Both the position numbers and the translations under genes were made by a program. From Pedobacter sp. Leaf194 (GTDB taxonomy: Bacteria; Bacteroidota; Bacteroidia; Sphingobacteriales; Sphingobacteriaceae): 64,000 nt of DNA. The stretch is taken from positions 62,001 to 126,000 of the forward strand of contig NZ_LMPU01000013.1 in the NCBI RefSeq assembly GCF_001423945.1, read 5' to 3'. Of this stretch, positions 52,940 to 59,623 are shown piece by piece. Within the stretch, counting starts at the first letter, position 1. Each line of letters opens with the position of its first letter. The notes under the pieces were generated by a model. The model was given only the letters and a program-made list of their open reading frames with translations, searched no databases and was not told the origin of the DNA.

Positions 52940-54115
52940 TTACATTTTTTCGATAACCAGCGCACTTGCACCGCCACCACCGTTACAAATTCCGGCAACG
53001 CCGATTTTGCCGCTGTTCTGTTCAAGCACAGATAAAAGTGTCACCACAATTCGGGCGCCCGATGCGCCAAGCGGATGACCCAAAGAAACTGCACCACCAT
53101 TTACATTTACAATTTGCTCATCCAGACCTAAAATCTGGTTGTTTGCGATTGAAACCACAGAAAAAGCTTCGTTAATTTCGAAGAAGTCTACTGCTTTTAA
53201 ATCTAAACCTGCTTTTTGCAAAGCCAATGGAATTGCTTTGGATGGAGCAGTTGTAAACCACTCTGGTGCCTGCTGTGCATCTGCATAGCCAATTATTTTT
53301 GCCAAAGGTTTAATGCCTAATGCAGCTGCTTTCTCTGCACTCATCAATACCAATGCGGCTGCACCATCATTAAGTGTCGATGCATTTGCAGCGGTCACTG
53401 TTCCATCTTTTTTAAATACAGGCTTCAATCCAGGGATTTTATCAAACTTAACGGCGGTGGGTTCGTCATCAGTATCAATTAAAGTGATTTCCCCTTTGCG
53501 GTCTTTAACCTCTACCGCAATTATTTCACCGGTAAATTTCCCGTCTGTTTGAGCAGCCTGTGCCCTTTTGTAAGATTCTATAGCAAAATTATCCTGTGCT
53601 TCTCGGCTAATATTACAATCTGTAGCGCAAAGTTCTGCCGCAGAACCCATGTGGTAGTCGTTATAAACATCCCACAAACCATCTTTCATCAAGCCGTCAG
53701 TTACCTGGCCATGTCCCAGTCGATAGCCATTTCTGGCCTTATCCAGGTAATAAGGTACATTACTCATGCTTTCCATACCGCCAGCAACAATAATTTCATT
53801 ATCGCCGTTAGCAATACTTTGCGCTGCCAGCATTATGGCCTTGGTGCCCGAGGCACAAACTTTATTAATTGTAGTAGCAGGTAAATCTGGCAAGCCGGCA
53901 AATTTTGCAGCTTGTGTGGCTGGCGCCTGGCCTAAATTTGCGGATAACACGTTCCCCATATAAACTTCCTGAACCTGTTCAGGTTTTAGGCCTGCTTTTT
54001 CCAAAGCAGCTTTTATGGCAAACCCGCCCAGTTGGGTGGCAGAAAATTGGGCTAATGAGCCGCCGAAACTTCCAATAGGCGTTCTCACAGCCGAAACAAT
54101 TACAACTTCTCTCAT
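52940..54115 (-). CDS. Acetyl-CoA C-acyltransferase (thiolase)
   Basis: A 391-residue thiolase. The nucleophilic Cys is in INKVCASGTKAIMLAAQ near residue 88, the conserved FEINEAFS is near residue 313, the His motif is GGAVSLGHPLGASGARIV, and the second catalytic Cys is in GICNGGGGASALVIEK at the end. It condenses or cleaves acetyl-CoA units (acetoacetyl-CoA formation or the last step of beta-oxidation). The usual partner, 3-hydroxyacyl-CoA dehydrogenase, is not adjacent, so a biosynthetic or single-gene role is likely. Confidence 0.94.
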   Translation of the reverse strand: MREVVIVSAVRTPIGSFGGSLAQFSATQLGGFAIKAALEKAGLKPEQVQEVYMGNVLSANLGQAPATQAAKFAGLPDLPATTINKVCASGTKAIMLAAQSIANGDNEIIVAGGMESMSNVPYYLDKARNGYRLGHGQVTDGLMKDGLWDVYNDYHMGSAAELCATDCNISREAQDNFAIESYKRAQAAQTDGKFTGEIIAVEVKDRKGEITLIDTDDEPTAVKFDKIPGLKPVFKKDGTVTAANASTLNDGAAALVLMSAEKAAALGIKPLAKIIGYADAQQAPEWFTTAPSKAIPLALQKAGLDLKAVDFFEINEAFSVVSIANNQILGLDEQIVNVNGGAVSLGHPLGASGARIVVTLLSVLEQNSGKIGVAGICNGGGGASALVIEKM

Positions 54116-54249
54116 GTAAACTAATTTTATGAATTTTGGTTAGGCTGCTAAGTTATGTATTTTTAATAATGCATAAACGCTATAAACCAAATTTTAGCAT
54201 TGCGATAACATATAAAATAAAAACACGGATAAATACCCGTGCCTTAACT

Positions 54250-54417
54250 TCATTCCTCTTTTGGTTTATTTTTCTTTCGGGTTTTTAAAGCCTGATTCAG
54301 TAAGAATTCAATCTGCCCGTTCGTGCTCCGAAATTCATCAGCAGCCCAGATTTCTATTTCCTTTAATAATGCAGGACTAATTCTTAATACAAAAGCTTTT
54401 TTATCTTTCTCAGCCAT
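54250..54417 (-). CDS. Ribbon-helix-helix (Arc-like) DNA-binding protein
   Basis: A 55-residue protein from ATG at 54417 to TGA at 54250. The sequence KKAFVLRISPALLKEIEIWA followed by DEFRSTNGQIEFLLNQALKT is a complete ribbon-helix-helix fold (beta strand, then two helices), the type of Arc and MetJ. The basic end RKKNKPK may add DNA contacts. It is the last gene of the SPFH operon, three bases after the membrane protein gene. A dimer of this size should bind an inverted repeat, and one is found at 55806-55826 before the first gene. Confidence 0.85.
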   Translation of the reverse strand: MAEKDKKAFVLRISPALLKEIEIWAADEFRSTNGQIEFLLNQALKTRKKNKPKEE

Positions 54418-54420
54418 TCT

Positions 54421-54942
54421 TTATTGTATTGCTTGTATATTATACCTCGTTTTAAAATTGATCAGAAACAATTCCAGGTCTTCCAGTTTATTGGAACTGA
54501 AAAGGAGCCTTTTGCCATTTTTAAATTCTATCTGCAGCCCCCGTTCTTTATCATTTAAAATATAGGCTTTATCATTGAATTTGAACCAAAGCCTGTAACG
54601 AACGCCCCAGCCACCATAATCTCCCAAAGCGTCGAACTTGTTTAAGTAAACCCTTTCCATACTTTGCCACTCTAATAATTTAGCTTTCAGCTGAAAAGGG
54701 AAGTAGCGGTAAAAAATTCCTTCCGGCGTTATTTTTAAACTAAGTTTATTCTTCTGAATAACAAAAATGACAAGGAAAGGTAACAAAACAGCCAGAAGAG
54801 GAGCAAAGTAGGCTTGTTTCATGACTTGAAAATCCATACCACCCTTATCAAAAAGCACAATGCTTAAAACGATAACAGCATCAAGGCCAAGTAAAATATA
54901 AAGCCACCAAAGGTTTAGATTTTGCTTTTCTTCGAATTCCAT
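54421..54942 (-). CDS. Membrane protein with PH-like soluble domain
   Basis: A 173-residue protein with two N-terminal membrane helices (LWWLYILLGLDAVIVLSIVL and APLLAVLLPFLVIFVIQ) followed by a beta-rich domain of about 100 residues (KITPEGIFYRYFPFQLKAKL, WGVRYRLWFKFNDKAYIL, LQIEFKNGKRLLFSSNKLED) that resembles bacterial PH-like domains. No catalytic motif. It sits between the SPFH gene (4 bases upstream) and the ribbon-helix-helix gene (3 bases downstream), in one operon. Confidence 0.75.
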   Translation of the reverse strand: MEFEEKQNLNLWWLYILLGLDAVIVLSIVLFDKGGMDFQVMKQAYFAPLLAVLLPFLVIFVIQKNKLSLKITPEGIFYRYFPFQLKAKLLEWQSMERVYLNKFDALGDYGGWGVRYRLWFKFNDKAYILNDKERGLQIEFKNGKRLLFSSNKLEDLELFLINFKTRYNIQAIQ

Positions 54943-54946
54943 TGCT

Positions 54947-55804
54947 TTAATTGTACAAAGTACCGGTATTTACAACTGGCTGTACATGCCTGTCGCCACA
55001 TAATACCACCAACAAATTGCTAACCATGGCGGCTTTACGTTCCTCATCTAATTCTACAATTCCTTTCTGAGATAACTTTTCAAGCGCCATTTCTACCATC
55101 CCCACAGCACCTTCAACGATTAGTTTTCGTGCAGCAATAACCGCTGTTGCCTGTTGCCGCTGAAGCATGGCACTCGCAATTTCTGGTGCATAGGCAAGGT
55201 GGGATATCCTGGCTTCAAGCACCTCAATCCCGGCTCTTGATAACCTTTCATTTAATTCGTTTTCCAATAATTCGCTCACTTTCTCTGCCCCATCTTTTAA
55301 TGTGATGCTGGTTTCCTCGCCTTCAGAATGATCATATGGAAAGATATTCGCCAGATGCCTAACCGCGGCTTCACTTTGTATATTAACATATTGCATGTAA
55401 TTTTCTACAGAAAAAATCGCCTTGGCGGTTTCGTTAACTTTCCAAACAACCACAGCGGCGATTTCAATCGGATTTCCCAGTTTATCATTAACCTTTAACT
55501 GTTGTCCGTTCAGGTTATTTGCCCTTAACGAAACTTTACGCTTGCTTGTTAATGGATTAACCCAAAAAAATCCATCGGTTTTAACCGTGCCAACGTATTT
55601 ACCAAAAAGCGTTAACACTTTAGATTCGTTTGGATTGTTGATGATTAATCCCGGCAGAACCAGAAAAAAGTTAAAGGCCAGAATGCAACCGCCCCAAATA
55701 AAACTTTCTGTAACGAAACAAAAAACAGCGGCGCCTAAAAGCACCAAAAACAATGCGAATGTTAAATAGCCTGATGGCGGATTAATAATTTTTTCCTGAT
55801 ACAT
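54947..55804 (-). CDS. SPFH/Band 7 domain membrane protein
   Basis: A 285-residue protein with two N-terminal membrane helices (residues 12-55) and then an SPFH domain: LTLFGKYVGTVKTDGFFWVN, PIEIAAVVVWKVNETAKAIF, SEAAVRHLANIFPYDHSEGE, LSRAGIEVLEARISHLAYAP, and a coiled coil ending QQATAVIAARKLIVEGAVGM. SPFH proteins form membrane scaffolds (stomatin, flotillin, HflKC). The tail CGDRHVQPVVNTGTLYN differs from FloT and HflC. First gene of the operon, with a perfect inverted repeat right before its start. Confidence 0.9.
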   Translation of the reverse strand: MYQEKIINPPSGYLTFALFLVLLGAAVFCFVTESFIWGGCILAFNFFLVLPGLIINNPNESKVLTLFGKYVGTVKTDGFFWVNPLTSKRKVSLRANNLNGQQLKVNDKLGNPIEIAAVVVWKVNETAKAIFSVENYMQYVNIQSEAAVRHLANIFPYDHSEGEETSITLKDGAEKVSELLENELNERLSRAGIEVLEARISHLAYAPEIASAMLQRQQATAVIAARKLIVEGAVGMVEMALEKLSQKGIVELDEERKAAMVSNLLVVLCGDRHVQPVVNTGTLYN

Positions 55805-55805
55805 A

Positions 55806-55826
55806 ATGATATTGATTTGATATCAT
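55806..55826 (-). promoter_or_regulatory. Perfect inverted repeat before the SPFH operon
   Basis: ATGATAT and ATATCAT, 7-base perfect arms separated by 7 bases, starting two bases upstream of the SPFH start codon. Its size suits a ribbon-helix-helix dimer pair. It is the natural candidate operator for the DNA-binding protein encoded at the end of the operon. Confidence 0.6.
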
Positions 55827-55891
55827 AAAGTAAAATATAAAAAACGGATTTTGCAAACAAATTCAGTAAAATGTATATTAGATAAAAATGC

Positions 55892-55899
55892 TATTTTTG
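55892..55899 (+). promoter_or_regulatory. -7 promoter element of the HDIG protein gene
   Basis: TATTTTTG, an exact TAnnTTTG match, 23 bases before the TTG start at 55922. Confidence 0.6.
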
Positions 55900-55921
55900 A
55901 CAGCACAGTAAATGTATCGTT

Positions 55922-58000
55922 TTGGCTAAAATCAAAAAAAACTCACATAAAATACTATACCGTAAATATTCATCGAACCTGAAATATGTGATGATGATTT
56001 TTACGGTCTTCATTATTACGCTTTTTCTGCCTAAGCAACCTCGTTTCAGATATGAATTTGAAAAGAATAAGGTTTGGATGAATAAAGATTTGATTTCGCC
56101 TTTTCCGTTTGCCATTTTAAAAACCAATCCGCAGGTAAGTACAGATAAAAAGGATGCCCTTCGCGATGTTTTGCCGGTTTATCAGTTCGATAAAGAAGTT
56201 ACCACCGATGCATTGGATGGCTTTTTAAATGAATTTGACATTAAGTGGCGCACGGGCGCTCTTGATGAAAAAGAAAAAGTGATTTATAAAAACCTATCTT
56301 ATAAGATTCTGCAAGAGATTTATGCAAAAGGCATTATTGGCCTCAACGTTAAGCATCAAACTTCAGGAAAAAACTATGATTTTGCGCTACTTGAGAACAA
56401 CATCTCGAAGCAAAAAAACACGCAGGATATTTTTACCGCAGAAACTGCACTAAAATATTTCAAAGCAAATTTTAAAGCACCGAACCAGGTGGTTCAGGAT
56501 TTGATAAACAATCTTGCCGAAGACCACATTACGCCGAACATCACATTTAATGAACGGTTAACAGAGGTGATCCGCGAGAACACTGTAAGTAACGTATCTA
56601 CTACCAAAGGTATGGTGCAGAAAGGGGAACTCATTGTTGCAAAGAATGATGTTATTGACGATGAAATCTATCAAAAACTGGAATCTTACAAGGCTACGTA
56701 CGATGCACAGACCAAAACCATTGGCAGCAGGACTTTAATTTATCTGGGGCAGGTTGTTCTCGTTGGCTTTGTACTAACGATTCTAATGTCTTTCCTTTTT
56801 CTTTTCCGAAGGGATATTTTTTCTGATAACAGGCAGTTGTCGCTGATTCTAATTGTAACCACAGGCATGCTGCTTGCCTTAACATGGGCGTTAAAAATGA
56901 ATCTTGCAAGTCTATATTACATACCGTTTTGCGTTGTCCCGATTATAATAAGAATACTTTTTGATACCCGCCTTGCGCTATACCTGCACATGCTGGTTAT
57001 TTTAATAGCAGGATTTTTCGTTGCAAACAGCTTCGAGTTCGTTTTTTACCAGGTAACGGCTGGTATGGTAGCCATTTTCAGCATTAAAAATTTTGTTAAG
57101 CGGGAGCGTTTTCTTGTGTCTGCATTATTTATACTATCAGCCTATTTTGTTGCATTCGTGGGTATTGCCTTGCTTCGCGAAGGAACTTTCCGAGACATTG
57201 AGTGGATAAATTTCGTTCCATTTATTTTTAGTGTTCTGCTTTCCTTACTGGCTTATCCGCTAATTTATATTTTCGAACGCGTTTTCGGTATCACTTCTGA
57301 TGTTGCCCTTATTGAACTAACCAATACGAACAATAAGCTGCTCAGAGAACTGGCTTTTAAAGCGCCGGGTACCTTTCAGCACTCGCTTCAGGTAGCAAAC
57401 TTGGCCGAGGCCGCTATTTTCAAAATCGGTGGTAACTCTGTTTTGGTGAGGGCAGGGGCGCTCTACCACGATATTGGAAAAGTTGATAACCCGCAGTATT
57501 TTATCGAAAATCAGAATACGGCAGTTAGTCCGCACGATAAGCTTCCTTACGAACAAAGTGCTCAGATTATCATTCAGCATGTTCATAAAGGAATTGAAAT
57601 TCTGCGCAAGAATCAAATGCCGGAAGCGATAATTGATTTCATCAGAACACATCACGGTAATACAAGGGTGGATTATTTTTATCAGTCATTTTTAAAAAAC
57701 TCTCCCGAAAAATTTGTCGATGAAAATATTTTCCGTTATCCAGGACCGATTCCATTTAGTAAAGAAACGGGCGTTTTAATGCTGGCTGATTCGGTCGAGG
57801 CGGCCTCAAGATCGCTGAAAAATCCGGATGCGCAAAACATAAACGACCTGGTTGAACGTATAATTAACTACAAACTGGAGCAAAATCAGCTAGATAACTG
57901 CGATTTGACACTAAAAGATATCGAAACTATTAAGCTGATTTTCAAGACTATGTTAATGAGTATCTATCATGTTCGAATAGATTATCAACAAGTTTTATAA
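55922..58000 (+). CDS. PgpH-type HDIG membrane phosphodiesterase
   Basis: A 692-residue protein with an N-terminal anchor (YVMMIFTVFIITLFL), an extracytoplasmic 7TM-HDED domain to about residue 270, seven membrane helices to about residue 460, and a cytosolic HD domain. The HD motif is in VRAGALYHDIGKVDNPQYF, with upstream His in FQHSLQVANLAEA and later FIRTHHGNTRVDYFY. The same layout in Listeria PgpH is a c-di-AMP phosphodiesterase, which I expect here by family. The start is a TTG: no in-frame ATG lies between the upstream stop and the first membrane helix, and AKIKKNSHKILYRKY is the conserved N-terminus. Confidence 0.9.
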   Translation: MAKIKKNSHKILYRKYSSNLKYVMMIFTVFIITLFLPKQPRFRYEFEKNKVWMNKDLISPFPFAILKTNPQVSTDKKDALRDVLPVYQFDKEVTTDALDGFLNEFDIKWRTGALDEKEKVIYKNLSYKILQEIYAKGIIGLNVKHQTSGKNYDFALLENNISKQKNTQDIFTAETALKYFKANFKAPNQVVQDLINNLAEDHITPNITFNERLTEVIRENTVSNVSTTKGMVQKGELIVAKNDVIDDEIYQKLESYKATYDAQTKTIGSRTLIYLGQVVLVGFVLTILMSFLFLFRRDIFSDNRQLSLILIVTTGMLLALTWALKMNLASLYYIPFCVVPIIIRILFDTRLALYLHMLVILIAGFFVANSFEFVFYQVTAGMVAIFSIKNFVKRERFLVSALFILSAYFVAFVGIALLREGTFRDIEWINFVPFIFSVLLSLLAYPLIYIFERVFGITSDVALIELTNTNNKLLRELAFKAPGTFQHSLQVANLAEAAIFKIGGNSVLVRAGALYHDIGKVDNPQYFIENQNTAVSPHDKLPYEQSAQIIIQHVHKGIEILRKNQMPEAIIDFIRTHHGNTRVDYFYQSFLKNSPEKFVDENIFRYPGPIPFSKETGVLMLADSVEAASRSLKNPDAQNINDLVERIINYKLEQNQLDNCDLTLKDIETIKLIFKTMLMSIYHVRIDYQQVL

Positions 58001-58079
58001 ATTTTTTTTGTGGAATAAGTTGTTTTACTATATTTGCAGACCTCAAAACAAGGTCGGTAGGATTAAGGATTGAGAGAAC

Positions 58080-58167
<88 letters not shown>

Positions 58168-58254
58168 AAAATAATTTGGCAAAATTAACTGGAAATATCA
58201 TTTTAAATCCGTTACTTTGCCACCCCTTGCAAAAAGGGAAACAGATACCAAGTT

Positions 58255-58328
58255 CGGGGTGTAGCGTAGCCCGGTATCGCGCCTGCTTTGGGAGCAGGAG
58301 GTCGTAGGTTCGAATCCTGCCACCCCGA
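58255..58328 (+). tRNA. tRNA-Pro (anticodon TGG), copy 1
   Basis: Acceptor CGGGGTG/CACCCCG, anticodon loop CTTTGGGAG with TGG, T-loop GGTTCGAATCC, discriminator A. It is 74 bases long with no encoded CCA. Confidence 0.93.
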
Positions 58329-58378
58329 CAAAATTTGCAGATGCAAATTTATTTTTGACAAAAGATCGATACCTTTTT

Positions 58379-58452
58379 CGGGGTGTAGCGTAGCCCGGTA
58401 TCGCGCCTGCTTTGGGAGCAGGAGGTCGTAGGTTCGAATCCTGCCACCCCGA
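58379..58452 (+). tRNA. tRNA-Pro (anticodon TGG), copy 2
   Basis: Identical over all 74 bases to copy 1, 50 bases downstream of it. Same strand, probably the same transcript. Confidence 0.93.
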
Positions 58453-58458
58453 CTAAAT

Positions 58459-58491
58459 AAGCCTGTTTCTAAAGAAACGGGCTTTTTTTTT
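58459..58491 (+). terminator. Terminator of the tRNA cluster
   Basis: AAGCCTGTTTC/GAAACGGGCTT stem (one T-G wobble) around TAAA, followed by about nine T, immediately after the second tRNA-Pro. Confidence 0.88.
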
Positions 58492-58571
58492 GTTATTTAT
58501 AGTCTTTATCATCTCTGAACTACAATTTTTTACCTGTAATCAGTTTTCGATGATATGTTTTTTGCTCACCA

Positions 58572-58649
58572 ATGCGTATAGTGATCATCTAAGACAACGA
58601 ATTTATCAGAGCGTTTGCAGGAACCTATCTTACTAAGGCAATAAAGTAA
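58572..58649 (+). pseudogene. Possible relic of a response-regulator receiver
   Basis: Read from an ATG, the frame gives MRIVII, a TAA, then DNEFIRAFAGTYLTKAIK and a stop. Replacing the stop by Glu gives MRIVIIEDNEFIRAF, very like the N-terminus of receiver domains, and GTYLTKAIK resembles their conserved Lys region. If real, it is a receiver domain reduced by internal deletion. The match is short and may be chance. Confidence 0.25.
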
Positions 58650-58797
58650 AAGGTTGTGGTAAGTAATAAGACTTTGCATGATTGGATAGTGTTCCGTGAG
58701 CTCAAATAATTGGATTGCTGTAGAAAAATAGCGACAGAATTTTCTTAAAGTTGAAAATAATTCTTAAAACTTTCCGGCACTTTTTCAAAAGGAACAA

Positions 58798-58886
58798 GTT
58801 TAATTGTATATTTATCCGTTTTTTGTAACATACCATATTTAGACTACACTATGTTCAATTGTATATTCATGGCTTGTTACATCACC
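58798..58886 (+). repeat. Tandem imperfect repeat upstream of exopolysaccharide genes
   Basis: Two copies of about 35 bases sharing GTT(T/C)AATTGTATATT(T/C)AT and TTGT(A/T)ACAT, starting at 58798 and 58853 (55 bases apart, about five helical turns). The second copy ends 44 bases before the first start codon. Spacing and position suggest paired regulator-binding sites. Confidence 0.55.
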
Positions 58887-58930
58887 TATTGTTAAAATAA
58901 AATAATCATAATAAACAACCCTATTATTTA

Positions 58931-59611
58931 ATGAAAACTTTACTAAAAATTACGCTCGCATTTTTAATGTTTCTGAGCGTCAACGCTTTTGCCCAAGAAA
59001 CCATGATTCCTGAAATTAAATATGCTGACTTGGAAAAGTATATTGAGATGGCTAGGCAGAATTACCCTAAAGCAAAAGCCTTAGAATTAAAAACAAGTAA
59101 AACAAAGGCCGACGTGACAATTGCATCTTTATCTTACCTGGACTTATTTAGTGCTAACTATTTTATCCGCCCTGATAATAAAACTGTACTTGATCCCATA
59201 AATCCGTACAACGTTAACGGTGTTCAATTTTCAATCGGTTTAAATCTTGGAAATTTTGTCAGTAAACCTTTCACAGTTAAAAAGGCAAAGGATGATTATA
59301 AAATTGCCCAGCTGGAAGCTAAAGACTATGACAATCAATTAGTGCTTTTAGTTAAAAGCAGATATTACGATTATATTCAGGCAATAAACCTTTTAAAAAT
59401 AAATACTCAAATGGCCAGTGATAACAAAGGTGTTGCCGAGACATTAAGGAACAGATTTGAGAAAAGCGAAATTACGTTAGATACTTATAATCAATCGAGA
59501 ATATTGCAATTCCAAGCCTATCAGGCCAAAATCCAAGCTGAAAGTGTTTACCTTAAAGCAAAAGATTTACTTGAAGAAGTTGTAGGTTCCAAGTTAAGCG
59601 ACGTAAAGTAA
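58931..59611 (+). CDS. Half-length TolC-like outer membrane protein
   Basis: A 226-residue exported protein (signal ITLAFLMFLSVNAFAQ). The mature part is one TolC repeat: a long helix (KYADLEKYIEMARQNYPKAK), two beta strands (around LFSANYFIRPD and VQFSIGLNLGNFV), and a second long coiled helix (KAKDDYKIAQLEAKDYDN to ESVYLKAKDLLEEVVG). Normal TolC proteins have two such repeats in about 420-490 residues. It is the first gene of the exopolysaccharide locus, 12 bases before the Wzz gene, so it may replace the usual Wza-type outer membrane exporter. Six copies rather than three would be needed to close a barrel of the same size. Confidence 0.75.
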   Translation: MKTLLKITLAFLMFLSVNAFAQETMIPEIKYADLEKYIEMARQNYPKAKALELKTSKTKADVTIASLSYLDLFSANYFIRPDNKTVLDPINPYNVNGVQFSIGLNLGNFVSKPFTVKKAKDDYKIAQLEAKDYDNQLVLLVKSRYYDYIQAINLLKINTQMASDNKGVAETLRNRFEKSEITLDTYNQSRILQFQAYQAKIQAESVYLKAKDLLEEVVGSKLSDVK

Positions 59612-59623
59612 GAGAATTCATAT

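Larger units (their letters stand above)
58500..58930. other. Gene-free leader of the exopolysaccharide locus
   Basis: About 430 AT-rich bases before the first exopolysaccharide gene. They hold a short coding-like relic (58572-58649) and a tandem imperfect repeat (58798-58886), both listed separately. I see no exact TAnnTTTG promoter and no intact gene. Confidence 0.5.

Noticed and set aside
58255..58452. Attachment site of an integrated element at tRNA-Pro
   Set aside because: No integrase gene and no partial tRNA copy elsewhere in the window; both copies are full-length genes.
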